From JOPF133 sp052144935 (GTDB lineage Bacteria; Acidobacteriota; Terriglobia; Bryobacterales; Bryobacteraceae), in NCBI GenBank assembly GCA_052144935.1, contig JBKQPR010000175.1, forward strand, positions 1 to 32,921: DNA of 32,921 nucleotides. The letters run 5' to 3'. Of the stretch, positions 14,619-22,371 are shown piece after piece; the first letter of the stretch is position 1, and each line of letters begins with the position of its first letter. The notes beneath the pieces are model-generated. The model saw only the letters and a program-made list of their open reading frames with translations, was not told where the DNA came from and made no database searches. The position numbers and the translations under genes were made by a program.

Positions 14619-16441
14619 CGCGCAGCCTATCAGAGCCGCGACCGTCACTCGCCGTTGGCGAGCAAGGGAGCGGTCAACTCCTCCTGGTGCTGGCCCTGGT
14701 GCTGGCCCTGCGGCTTCCGTTTCTCAACCAGGCCGTCCAGGGCGACGACGATATCTATCTCAAAGTGGCGGCGCACGCGCTGGTGGACCCTCTGCACCCC
14801 ACCAACACCACGTACGTTTTTCGTGGCGTGGAAGTGGACCTGCGCGGCCAGCCGCATCCGCCGCTGGATGGTTGGGTGCTGGCGGGGCTGGTCGCGCTCT
14901 TCGGCGATGTGAAAGAGGTCCCCTTCCACGCGGCCTACATTCTGTTCTCTCTGATTGCGGCGGCGGCCATGTGGTCGCTGGCGCGGCGCTTTTCGCCGCA
15001 GCCGCTCTGGGCGGCGCTGCTGTTCGTGGCCGTCCCAGCCTTTGTGGTGAACGGCAACTCATTCGAAACCGATCTTCCGTTTCTGGCCTTCTGGATGGCA
15101 GCCGTGGCGCTGTTCGTGAGTGAGCGCCCCCTGTGGTCGGTCTTGCCCATGGTGCTGGCCGCCATGACCTCCTATCAGGCGGTCTTTCTCATTCCGATTC
15201 TGGCGGTCTACGTCTGGCTCTATCATCGCCGCGACCCCATCCGCTGGGCCGTCATTGTCACTCCCGCGCTGGTGGTCGCCGGCTGGCAGCTTTTCGAGCG
15301 CCTCGCGACCGGCGCCCTGCCAGCCCAGGTGCTCGGTGGCTACCTGGGTGAATACCAGGGCCTCTCCACCAAGGTCGCCAATGCCGCCATGCTGTTCATC
15401 CACAGTTGGTGGATCGTGTTTCCGGCGCTGGTTCCCGGCGCTATTTTGGTTGCGTGGCGGGGCGCCCTTGGGTCCCGGCGCGCGCCGGACGTGCTCTTCC
15501 TGCTGGCCTGGATCGGCATCTTCTTCTGCTGTGCGGCGGTGGCCTTCCCCGCCGGCGCCGCGCGCTACTTGTTACCCATGGCGGCTCCGGTAGTCTTGCT
15601 GGCCTCACGCTTGCCGCGCCGTTGGGTGGCCGCTGGATTCGCCGCCCAGTTGGCGCTGGCGCTCGGCCTGGCCGCGGTGAACTACCAGCACTGGGATGGC
15701 GTGCGGCGCTTCGCCGAACGCGTACACGCGGCCGCCGGAGACGCCCGCGTCTGGGTGAACGGCGAACACGGCCTGCGTTTCTACTGCGAGCACGATGGCG
15801 CGCTGCCGCTGACCCGAACGCAGACTCTGCGCCCCGGCGACATTCTGGTGACCAGCGAGCTGTCGCGCTCATTCGAAGCGATGGCGCCCACCGTTCCGCT
15901 CTTCGAAGCGGTCATCCGCCCCGCGATTCCGCTGCGGTTGATCGGCCTGGAGTCGCACTCCGGCTATTCCACGGTGCAAAAGGGCTTCTGGCCGTTCGGC
16001 ATTTCGACGGGTGCGATCGACCGCTTGACCGCGGTAAAAGTGGTGGAGCGGCAGCCTACGCTCTCGTACCTGCCGATGAATGCCCCCGAAGCCAACGAGC
16101 AGATCGTCAGCGGCATTTACGACCTGGAGGATCATCGCTTCCGCTGGATGTCCCGTAGCGCCGTGGTGGTGCTGAAGAGTCCTGGGAGCGCCCTGCCGCT
16201 GCGCGTCGAATTCAGCATTCCCGCGAATGCCCCCGTGCGCCGCGTGACGCTGCGGTTGGATGGCCGCGAGGTGGCCTCCGAAACCTATCCCGGCCCAGGC
16301 GAATACACGCTGGCCGCGCCCGCGCTCCAGCCGGCCGGCGCATCGGCGGCCATTCAGATCCAGGTCGACAAGTCATTTTCCGTCCCCGGCGACCGCCGCG
16401 AACTGGGTATCGTGCTGACCGGCGCCGGCTTTCGCCAGTGA
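14603..16441 (+). CDS. GT-C membrane glycosyltransferase (family 39/ArnT-like)
   Basis: The 612-residue protein has about ten hydrophobic segments in its first two thirds and a soluble C-terminal part (about 370-612). An acidic motif after the first helix (GDDDIYLK, about 47-54) matches the catalytic Asp/Glu region in the first loop of GT-C enzymes, which use polyprenyl-phosphate sugars on the outer face of the inner membrane. PHPPLDGWVLAGLVALFGD is typical of the PMT/ArnT-like group. The acceptor is unknown. It overlaps the gcvPB end by 16 bases and thus shares the operon although it is unrelated to glycine metabolism. Its last codons are the first bases of a tandem repeat array. Confidence 0.88.
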   Translation: MEARVARSLSEPRPSLAVGEQGSGQLLLVLALVLALRLPFLNQAVQGDDDIYLKVAAHALVDPLHPTNTTYVFRGVEVDLRGQPHPPLDGWVLAGLVALFGDVKEVPFHAAYILFSLIAAAAMWSLARRFSPQPLWAALLFVAVPAFVVNGNSFETDLPFLAFWMAAVALFVSERPLWSVLPMVLAAMTSYQAVFLIPILAVYVWLYHRRDPIRWAVIVTPALVVAGWQLFERLATGALPAQVLGGYLGEYQGLSTKVANAAMLFIHSWWIVFPALVPGAILVAWRGALGSRRAPDVLFLLAWIGIFFCCAAVAFPAGAARYLLPMAAPVVLLASRLPRRWVAAGFAAQLALALGLAAVNYQHWDGVRRFAERVHAAAGDARVWVNGEHGLRFYCEHDGALPLTRTQTLRPGDILVTSELSRSFEAMAPTVPLFEAVIRPAIPLRLIGLESHSGYSTVQKGFWPFGISTGAIDRLTAVKVVERQPTLSYLPMNAPEANEQIVSGIYDLEDHRFRWMSRSAVVVLKSPGSALPLRVEFSIPANAPVRRVTLRLDGREVASETYPGPGEYTLAAPALQPAGASAAIQIQVDKSFSVPGDRRELGIVLTGAGFRQ

Positions 16442-16700
16442 GCGATCCGGATGCCAGCCTGGCCGGCACACGCTCGTCGTGCTCGCGCCGGTCTTCCGGA
16501 GTCAGCGATTCCGATCCGCGCACCGGCACGGCCAACTCGTCGCGCCCGCGCCGGCTTTCGCCAGTGAGCGATCCTGATCCCCGCCCCGGCTGCCACACGC
16601 TCGTCGTGCTCGCGCCGGTCTTCCGGAGTCAGCGATTCCGATCCCGCGCACCGGCACGGCCAGACCGTCGCGCCCGCGTCGGCGCTGGCCAGTGAGCTAT
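16425..16700 (+). repeat. Tandem array of 63-bp units in an AB-AB arrangement
   Basis: A 126-128 bp unit occurs twice: CAGTGAGC anchors lie at 16436, 16562 and 16690. Each unit is two diverged 63-bp halves: one starts CCGGCTTTCGCCAGTGAGCG, the other CCGGTCTTCCGGAGTCAGCG, and both end in a CTCGTCG-rich part. The array begins inside the final codons of the glycosyltransferase gene, so its GCCAGTGA stop context is itself repeated, and it ends at the YggX-like gene's leader. Long frames through it exist because 63 is a multiple of three; I see no sign that they are used. Confidence 0.9.
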
Positions 16701-16727
16701 CCTGGACAAAGGAGCGAGCGAAAACAG

Positions 16728-17060
16728 ATGGGATGCGGGAGCAGCGGTTTCAACCAGATTGCCAATACGATTCGTCCGGGCGCGCGCAAAGTGCTGTGCG
16801 TGAAATTCGGGCGCGAGATGGAGGGCCTCGACGAGATTCCGTTTGAAGGCCATCCGCTCGGACAAAAGATCTACGACAACATTTCCAAGGAAGCCTGGAA
16901 AATGTGGGTCGAGCACATGAAGATGCTCATGAACGAGTACCGCCTCAACCTGGGCACCCGCGAGGCGCAGGACTTCCTGTTGACACAGATGGACAGCTAC
17001 TTCTTCGGCGAAGGAGCCGCGCTGCCTCCGGACTTCGTTCCGCCCAAGACGAAGGCGTGA
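16728..17060 (+). CDS. yggX: YggX-like Fe(2+)-trafficking / oxidative damage protection protein
   Basis: The start is taken at ATG 16728, with AAAGGAG upstream at 16708-16714 (spacing long); an upstream GTG lies inside the repeat array. The protein has 110 residues against about 90 in enterobacteria, owing to a roughly 20-residue N-terminal extension. The family signature is clear: VLCVKFGREMEGLDEIPFEG, LGQKIYDNISKEAWKMWVEH, MLMNEYRLNL and FLLTQMDSYFFG, with the conserved Cys at position 24. YggX protects iron-sulfur enzymes from oxidants and has been linked to iron movement. It is downstream of the GT-C gene and may be read from the same transcript through the repeats. Confidence 0.9.
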   Translation: MGCGSSGFNQIANTIRPGARKVLCVKFGREMEGLDEIPFEGHPLGQKIYDNISKEAWKMWVEHMKMLMNEYRLNLGTREAQDFLLTQMDSYFFGEGAALPPDFVPPKTKA

Positions 17061-17113
17061 AGGGCGGGCGCGCCTGCGCCGGGAAAGTCTCTCGTAGGCT
17101 GGTTCCCTGGGCC

Positions 17114-17464
17114 TCACCCGATGGGCAGGTATTCGATCCTCCCACGCCACTCTTCGTAAGATGTTGCCGAGGCGATCAGTTCAAGATCCTGTACCATTTG
17201 ACCGATCGTGATTCGAAGTTGGTGCGCGTAAACGATGCCGGAGAAGTCTCCGCCCTCGCGCAATCGCCGCGCTCCTTCGCGGAGCAGATCCTCGTCCTGC
17301 GAGACCAGTATGCGGCCAAGCTCCGTCGCCCTCTGCAGCAAGCGATCGTCGTCCAACTGCGCCGCTCCGTCTTCTTGCGCTGTCAAGACATCCACCGATC
17401 GCAGGCGCAAAGCCGTCGTGACAGCGCGCGGCACGTGTACATCCATGTAGAATGCAAGGCTCAA
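17114..17464 (-). CDS. DUF5615 PIN-like toxin candidate
   Basis: The protein has 116 residues. PIN-like acidic residues are visible: D8 in FYMDVHVP, then the central VSQDEDLL (D57, D59). VLTAQEDG and ILVSQDEDLL are typical of the DUF5615 group of predicted RNases. The start overlaps the upstream DUF433 gene's stop by four bases, the usual DUF433-DUF5615 pairing of antitoxin and PIN-like toxin. It would cut RNA if active; no target can be inferred. It is convergent with the YggX-like gene, 53 bases away. Confidence 0.88.
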   Translation of the reverse strand: MSLAFYMDVHVPRAVTTALRLRSVDVLTAQEDGAAQLDDDRLLQRATELGRILVSQDEDLLREGARRLREGGDFSGIVYAHQLRITIGQMVQDLELIASATSYEEWRGRIEYLPIG

Positions 17465-17772
17465 AGGGCCTGCTTGAGATTTCCCAGCCTCCGCCGGAAG
17501 TCCGCATCGGAAACTTCGGAGGCGAGCTTGCCAGACTCCTCAAGCCCACGCTGGATCTGCGCGTCGAGGCGAATCTGGTTCTCATAGTAGTAGGTCAATG
17601 CGGCATGAATTTGAGCCAGTGACAAATCGGGGTGTTGAAAATGGATCTCTTCCGGGCTCCAACCGTAGGCCATCTTGTCCAGTAGCACCTCGATGACCTT
17701 CACCTTCGTGCCGCCTATCCAGGCGATACCGCGCTCGTCAAGTTCAATTTGCGTGGCGAAGACGGCGGTCAC
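17461..17772 (-). CDS. DUF433 antitoxin candidate
   Basis: The protein has 103 residues. The DUF433 core is seen in the segment RGIAWIGGTKVKVIEVLLDK and GWSPEEIHFQHPDLSLAQIHAALTYY, a winged-helix-like fold usually encoded just before a DUF5615 PIN-like protein. The C-terminal part (about 70-103) is charged and would bind the toxin. It probably represses its own promoter, which should lie in 17773-17855. Together with the next gene it forms a type II module. Confidence 0.9.
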   Translation of the reverse strand: MTAVFATQIELDERGIAWIGGTKVKVIEVLLDKMAYGWSPEEIHFQHPDLSLAQIHAALTYYYENQIRLDAQIQRGLEESGKLASEVSDADFRRRLGNLKQAL

Positions 17773-17855
17773 TGGCTCTCTCCTGGCTCTAGTATACGCG
17801 ACAAGGCGTGACGGGCGGCCTCACGCCAGCCGCCTTTCACCATGCGCCGCGCCAC

Positions 17856-18338
17856 TTAGTGCGGAAGTTCGTGGCAGAAATCGCACTCCAGGCTCGCCTT
17901 CTTGGCGCGGTGGCAGATCATGCATCCGCCCATGCCGAGGTCCGTTTCCTTGGAGAGCTGGTCCCTCTCGGCGACCGGGCCGTGGCATTCCTGGCAGGTG
18001 TTGCCCTTCTCAAGGTGAGCCCGGTGACTGAAATCCACCCATGATGGAATCTCGTAAACCCGCGTCCACGGCACGTTGCGGCTTTCCTTGGCAAAGGCCG
18101 CCAGGCGCTTGATGGCGGGGCTATCGGCTTTGATCGCGGAATGGCACTCCATGCATTTGGCCGGCGGCACGATGGTCATGGTCTCGCCGGGGTTGGGGTT
18201 CGGGTGGCACATCTTGCACGCCAGCTTCATCGTGCCGGCGTGCGTTTTGTGGCTGAAAGGCACTGGCTGCGGAGGAGCGTCGTCCGCATAAAGGAGCGCG
18301 GCGCACAGCAGCGCGAGCAGGACCCCGTATGCCCTCAT
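17856..18338 (-). CDS. Exported pentahaem cytochrome c (cytochrome c3/c7-like)
   Basis: The protein has 160 residues with a Sec signal peptide (hydrophobic residues 5-17, cleavage near LLYA-DD). Five CxxCH haem sites start at C41, C62, C115, C139 and C152. Distal ligand candidates are in FSHKTH (H30, H33) and FSHRAH (H105, H108), as in class III cytochromes. It should carry electrons in the periplasm. It overlaps the GMC oxidoreductase stop by four bases, so it is the likely electron acceptor of that flavoprotein, taking the place of the membrane cytochrome subunit of classic gluconate or fructose dehydrogenases. Confidence 0.93.
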   Translation of the reverse strand: MRAYGVLLALLCAALLYADDAPPQPVPFSHKTHAGTMKLACKMCHPNPNPGETMTIVPPAKCMECHSAIKADSPAIKRLAAFAKESRNVPWTRVYEIPSWVDFSHRAHLEKGNTCQECHGPVAERDQLSKETDLGMGGCMICHRAKKASLECDFCHELPH

Positions 18339-19909
18339 ATGCCGCGGGTGCGCATCTGCTCCGCGCAGTACTCCGAAGCCCGCATGGCCAGAGACAGGAT
18401 GGTCATAGTGGGATTCTGCCAGCCGCAGGTGACGAAAGCCGCGCCATCCACCACGAACAGGTTCTTAATGTCGTGGCTCTGGTTGAACTTGTTCAGCACG
18501 CTGGTCTTGGGATTATCGCCCATGCGGCAGGTGCCGAGTTCGTGAATGCTGTAGCCGGGCGGATTGTACCGCTCGGTCCGCGAAACGATCTCCCAACCGG
18601 CGGCGTGGTAGATCTCTTCAATCGTATCCGCCGCGTCCTTCGCCAGGTTGCGCTCGTTATCGGAATCCTTGGCGACGATGTGGAGCACCGGTATGCCCCA
18701 GGCGTCCTTCACATCCTTATTAATCCGAACGTGGTTTTCGAAGCGCGGGACACGCTCGCCGTAGATGCCCCCGATGAGGCAGGAACCGGCGTAACTGTCG
18801 AGCTTTTTCTGCAGCTCTTCGCCGTACAGGGCGAACATTTCGGGAGTGGCACCGACACCGCTGCCGATGCGTACGCAATAGCCCTTGATGAAATTGCGCT
18901 TCTCGCCTTTTTTCAAATTGCGGAAGCGCGGCATGAAGGTGTATCCGCCCATCAGGCCCTCGGGCGCCTTGCCGTCGCGCGCTTCGGGAACCGATGCGAC
19001 CACTTCGATGCCGTAAATCTGGTCGATCAGATAATGCCCCATCACGCCGCTGGAATTGGCGATTCCCGAATTCAGCAGCAGGCGCGTGCTTTCCAGGGAT
19101 CCGGCGGCGAGAATCACCACGCGCGCCTTGACGTGCATCTCGCGGCGCGAGTGGCGATCGACGAAATGAGCGCCGTTCGCCAAGCCGGTGTTTCTGTCGG
19201 TGGTGATTTCGCGGACGATGGCGTTGGGAACGATCTCCAGCTTGCCGGTGGCCAGCGCATCGGGCAAAAGCAGGTTGATGGAACTCGCCAGGCCGTTCTG
19301 GCCCTGGGAGGAGCGGCCCTTGGAGCAGCCGATGCCGCGGGCGGTGGCCAGCTCGATCACCTTCTTGATGGTCACGCTATCGGGCGGATAAGTGGTCTCG
19401 ACGAAGTTGCCATCGGGGAATTGCGGCCAGCCCTCTTTGCGTCCGGCGACGCGGAAGATGCCTTCGACGCGCGAGTAGAAGGGATCCAGGTCGGCAAGGC
19501 TGATGGGCCAACTGTCGCCCGTGCCATCGATCTCCGCGGCCTTGAACTCGTAGTCGCTCAGGCGGAAGGATTCGCGAGCCCAGAACAGCGAGCGGCCTCC
19601 GAGCAGGCGCACGCGCACCCAGTTGTAGGGTTTGTCGGGATCGTACGTGTAAGGGACTTCCTTCTCATCCACCCAGGAGTTGGCGTTGAACTCGTTGGCC
19701 TGGTAGATGTGAGGGTGGCGCCCCGGCTCACCGAATCCGCGGTAGGGCAATTCGTAGACTGGTTTGGAGACCCGGTCGCGGGCGAAATCGGCCTGCGGCC
19801 CGGCGTTGAGCATCAAACAGGAGATGCCCTTCCCGGTGAGAATATTGGCAGCCATGCCGCCGGAGTGGCCGGAGCCGACGATCAGAACGTCGTATTCTGG
19901 TGTGGCCAT
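18335..19909 (-). CDS. GMC-family flavoprotein oxidoreductase (large dehydrogenase subunit)
   Basis: The protein has 524 residues. The FAD dinucleotide-binding motif is VLIVGSGHSGGMAA (8-21), and LLGGRSLFWARESFRL is the second flavin contact region. The C-terminal HELGTCRMGDNP and GWQNPTMTILSLAMR supply the catalytic His/Asn pair. It matches GMC dehydrogenases that work with a subunit-3 protein and a cytochrome, oxidising sugars or alcohols; the substrate is not defined. It has no signal of its own, so it is probably carried out by the Tat-exported subunit encoded just upstream (4-base gap). Confidence 0.95.
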   Translation of the reverse strand: MATPEYDVLIVGSGHSGGMAANILTGKGISCLMLNAGPQADFARDRVSKPVYELPYRGFGEPGRHPHIYQANEFNANSWVDEKEVPYTYDPDKPYNWVRVRLLGGRSLFWARESFRLSDYEFKAAEIDGTGDSWPISLADLDPFYSRVEGIFRVAGRKEGWPQFPDGNFVETTYPPDSVTIKKVIELATARGIGCSKGRSSQGQNGLASSINLLLPDALATGKLEIVPNAIVREITTDRNTGLANGAHFVDRHSRREMHVKARVVILAAGSLESTRLLLNSGIANSSGVMGHYLIDQIYGIEVVASVPEARDGKAPEGLMGGYTFMPRFRNLKKGEKRNFIKGYCVRIGSGVGATPEMFALYGEELQKKLDSYAGSCLIGGIYGERVPRFENHVRINKDVKDAWGIPVLHIVAKDSDNERNLAKDAADTIEEIYHAAGWEIVSRTERYNPPGYSIHELGTCRMGDNPKTSVLNKFNQSHDIKNLFVVDGAAFVTCGWQNPTMTILSLAMRASEYCAEQMRTRGI

Positions 19910-19913
19910 GCGT

Positions 19914-20585
19914 TCACCCCCTCACCACGGGATCGACGGGAAGCCAGTACAGTCCCGTGCCGCCTCCAAAGCCCCGTCCACCGCGCCGTCCGGAGGAAGC
20001 GCCGCCCGAGGCCCATTCGCGCGAGTTCTCGGTGGCGGTGCGGAAGTCCCGATGGGCCTGCGCGATGAAGTGGCGGACCTTATCCTGAGGCAGGTCCTCG
20101 GACCAGGGGATGACCACCAGCAGAGGGCGAACGATGGCGTCCGCCCGGCTCGCGTCCAGATCGGCGAAAAGCTTTTTGAACTGCTTCTTGGACTGGGCGT
20201 TCAAAGCGTCGAGGCCGTCGCGATAGAGCTTCTGGCGGTCGGGCGGCGAGACGCCGATCAGAAAATCGAGAAACTCCGGCGCGCCGGCCTCCAGAGCTCC
20301 CGGGTGACCGTTCATGGCCGGCTGGAGAAGATTGCCGAGCCCGCGCAGCGCGGCGTACTGATCCGGCGTGAAGAAAGACGGGGCGGCGGCCTGGGCCGTA
20401 AGGTCGGCAGCCGTGGTCTCCAGAGGAGGCGCGGCTTGGCCTCCGCGGATCTGGCCGCCCCGGCCGGGCGATGCGGCCGGCGGCGAGGGCGCAGTTTGCT
20501 GAGCGGGCGGCGGCGCAGCCTGCTGGGCCGCCAGGGGGACGGCGGGCGCCACGGCGATGGCTTGAAGAAAGCGTCTGCGTTTCAT
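19914..20585 (-). CDS. Gluconate 2-dehydrogenase subunit 3-like protein with Tat signal
   Basis: The start is taken at the ATG giving MKRRRFLQAIAVAPAVPLAA, a twin-arginine signal (R3-R4-x-F-L), with GGAGAG a few bases upstream; this yields 223 residues. A Pro/Ala/Gly-rich linker (about 22-70) precedes the conserved subunit-3 part: FFTPDQYAALRGLGNLLQPA, AGAPEFLDFLIG, and a C-terminal segment. Subunit-3 proteins stabilise and help export the GMC flavoprotein encoded next. The last residues are Gly/Arg-rich. It is the first gene of a three-gene minus-strand operon, whose promoter must lie after 20585. Confidence 0.9.
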   Translation of the reverse strand: MKRRRFLQAIAVAPAVPLAAQQAAPPPAQQTAPSPPAASPGRGGQIRGGQAAPPLETTAADLTAQAAAPSFFTPDQYAALRGLGNLLQPAMNGHPGALEAGAPEFLDFLIGVSPPDRQKLYRDGLDALNAQSKKQFKKLFADLDASRADAIVRPLLVVIPWSEDLPQDKVRHFIAQAHRDFRTATENSREWASGGASSGRRGGRGFGGGTGLYWLPVDPVVRG

Positions 20586-20874
20586 AGGGCTCTCCGGTGC
20601 GGCTGTCAGAATTATACTCCAGGACACAACGGCGCCCGCGGAGAGTCCGAGCCCCGTTCCCGAGCCGAGCCACGACCAAGTGCAACGGAGATTTGGGCTG
20701 GGTCATTTGTCTTTCTTGAGCGGCAGCGGCGGGGCACCATTGGGGCCCCGGGACGGCGCGGCGGGCTTGGATATGCTGCTGGCGATAGGGCGCGCGGTCC
20801 CCTGCGGCGGGTGCGCGTTGGATTCCGTGCCCGCGCGTGGCCTCATCGACTTTCGTCGATTCCTCTGACTTCTG
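20586..20874. other. Intergenic region between the redox operon and the RelE/HigA module
   Basis: It should hold the promoter of the minus-strand redox operon. A minus-strand frame at 20703-20846 ends in a Pro/Ala-rich tail (APPLPLKKDK) and could be the surviving 3' end of a lost gene, but it matches no family I know. No strong terminator is seen. Confidence 0.3.
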
Positions 20875-20897
20875 AGTATACTCCAATGGAGTACACT
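20875..20897 (+). promoter_or_regulatory. Inverted-repeat operator with -10 box before the toxin-antitoxin pair
   Basis: AGTATACTCC (20875-20884) and GGAGTACACT (20888-20897) form a 10-bp inverted repeat with 9 of 10 matches and a 3-base spacer. A -10-like TATACT (20877-20882) lies inside it. Binding of the helix-turn-helix antitoxin here would block the promoter, as is usual for type II modules. Confidence 0.5.
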
Positions 20898-20901
20898 GGA
20901 A

Positions 20902-21249
20902 TTGGCAGACCGTAGTGGAGAAACCGGCATTCCTCATGCACGGTCGTTAGGGTTGCCAGATGCGGAGCGCCTTGCCATCATCACATGGATCGCCGCCCAC
21001 CCAGCGGCCGGTGCCGTAATCGAAGGAACAGGTGGCGCCCGAAAAGTGCGGTTTGCCGGAAAGGGCAAGGGAAAAAGCGGCGGATACAGGGTCATAACAT
21101 GCTTCACCGGGCCGGACATCCCCGTTTTCTTGCTGAACATCTTCGCCAAAAGCGAGAAAACCGATTTGACGCCGAAGGAGCGTCGCGTCTTCAAGAGCGT
21201 CCTGGCGGATATGGTCAAGGCATACAGGTCTGAAAGGGAGCCGAGTTGA
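20902..21249 (+). CDS. RelE/HigB-like toxin, apparently frameshifted near its start
   Basis: The open frame (TTG start, 115 residues) has a clear RelE-superfamily body: LGLPDAERLAIITWIAAHP, IEGTGGARKVRFAGKGKGKS, GGYRVITCFTGPDIPVFLLN and IFAKSEKTDLTPKERR. The usual family N-terminus, of the form TVVExPxFLxxA, is not in this frame. It is present in the next frame at 20909-20941 (TVVEKPAFLMH), just before the match switches frames near 20940. Loss of four bases (one GCAC copy) would explain this. The toxin is therefore probably inactive, unless start or slippage rescues it. Active relatives cleave mRNA on ribosomes. The antitoxin gene overlaps its stop. Confidence 0.75.
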   Translation: MADRSGETGIPHARSLGLPDAERLAIITWIAAHPAAGAVIEGTGGARKVRFAGKGKGKSGGYRVITCFTGPDIPVFLLNIFAKSEKTDLTPKERRVFKSVLADMVKAYRSEREPS

Positions 21250-21548
21250 AGAAGAGGAAGCGTACAGCAGGCGAACGCATGATCGAGAGTGCCAGACAAG
21301 CGCTCGCCTTCGCCAGGGGCGAGGAAAACCACGGCTGCGAAGTCCACGTTCCAGATGACATCGATGTCAGGGCGATCAGGGAAAAGATCTCCCTTTCTCA
21401 AGGCGAGTTTGCCAAGTTGTTCGGTTTGAGCAAACGCACCTTGGAACATTGGGAGCATGGCCGGCGAGTCCCCAGCGGTCCCGCTCGGGCCTTCTTGACC
21501 GTGATCGCACGTGAACCGGACGCGGTTCGGCGTGCGTTGCTCGCCTGA
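21246..21548 (+). CDS. HigA-like Xre-family antitoxin
   Basis: The protein has 100 residues from a TTG start overlapping the toxin stop (TTGA). The helix-turn-helix lies at about 45-95: IREKISLSQGEFAKLFGLSK, RTLEHWEHGRRVPSGPARAF. The N-terminal part (GERMIESARQALAFARGEE) is the toxin-binding region of such antitoxins. The reversed order, toxin first and antitoxin second, is that of higBA. It should repress the operator at 20875-20897. It appears intact even though the toxin looks frameshifted. Confidence 0.9.
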   Translation: MKKRKRTAGERMIESARQALAFARGEENHGCEVHVPDDIDVRAIREKISLSQGEFAKLFGLSKRTLEHWEHGRRVPSGPARAFLTVIAREPDAVRRALLA

Positions 21549-21886
21549 GCGAAAAGCTCCGATTCAAATCGGATTCAATTGGCACACATCCGGCCGGGTC
21601 TGCCCGCGGATGGAAGGCCCGTAGGGTTCCCCTGCCGCCCGTAATCATCGACGGGGATCCGCTCGAATGGCTCAATCAGGCCGTCCGAAGCATCCAAACC
21701 CTGCTGCGTTTCGAATCGCGCGCTGTATGACTCACTGGTTTGCGACAGATCGAATCATCACTGGCCCCGCTTTGCTATCCTGGCGCGTTATTCGAAGAGG
21801 TGAACACCTTAATCGAGCAGATACCCCTTGGGATTTCCGGCCCGTGAAGATCCGCGCATACCCGCAACTTGCCTGAAAGGGTTACA
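21549..21886. other. Intergenic region with a possible gene fragment
   Basis: A start-less frame ending at TGA 21728 reads VIIDGDPLEWLNQAVRSIQT then LLRFESRAV. It looks protein-like but cannot be assigned. A small hairpin CCGAT-TCAA-ATCGG (21559-21572) lies just after the antitoxin gene. The last bases hold a GAAAGGG site for the thioesterase gene. Confidence 0.3.
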
Positions 21887-22330
21887 ATGCGTTTTCCCAT
21901 GCCTCGCGAATCGGAAACCCGAATCCGCGTGCGCTATGCCGAAACCGACCAGATGGGCGTCGTCTACTACGCCAATTACCTGGTGTGGATGGAGGCCGGC
22001 CGCGTGGACCTGTGCAAAGCTCTGGGCTTCAATTACAAGGATATGGAACTCGACGATGGCGTGTTCCTGGCGGTCGCCGAGGCCACTTGCCGCTACCGCG
22101 CTCCGGCCCGCTTCGACGACGAAGTGGTCATCAGGACATGGGTTGCGGAGGCCAACACGCGCATGGCCATCATTGCCTACGAGATGCGCCTGGCCGGGGC
22201 GCCCTCCGGGCAAGGCGGCACGCTGGCCACCGGGCAGACCCGCCATGTCTTCGTCTCCCGCGATTTCCAGCGCATCCGGCTGCCGCAGAAATACCGCGCC
22301 ATGTTCGGCATCCCGGAACCGCACCAGTAG
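21887..22330 (+). CDS. Acyl-CoA thioesterase, YbgC/4HBT hot-dog family
   Basis: The start is taken at ATG 21887, preceded by GAAAGGG at about 7 bases, giving 147 residues; an upstream TTG at 21869 is less likely. The 4-hydroxybenzoyl-CoA thioesterase signature is clear: IRVRYAETDQMGVVYYANYL with catalytic D21, followed by WMEAGRVDLCKALG, and the usual RYRAPARFDDEVVIRTWV. The enzyme hydrolyses acyl-CoA thioesters in the cytoplasm; the chain length preferred cannot be told. It appears to be a single gene. Confidence 0.92.
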   Translation: MRFPMPRESETRIRVRYAETDQMGVVYYANYLVWMEAGRVDLCKALGFNYKDMELDDGVFLAVAEATCRYRAPARFDDEVVIRTWVAEANTRMAIIAYEMRLAGAPSGQGGTLATGQTRHVFVSRDFQRIRLPQKYRAMFGIPEPHQ

Positions 22331-22371
22331 CGCAGGGGACACGGCACGTCCTTAACCCCTTTAACCCGCCC

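Noticed and set aside
16438..16695. Short coding frames within the 63-bp repeat array on both strands
   Set aside because: They exist because the repeat period is a multiple of three; no start site or known fold supports them.
16425..16700. CRISPR array
   Set aside because: The units are contiguous 63-bp tandem repeats with no unique spacers and there are no cas genes.
18329..20068. 579-codon plus-strand frame opposite the GMC oxidoreductase
   Set aside because: The minus strand encodes an unmistakable FAD-binding GMC protein; the plus frame has no domain.
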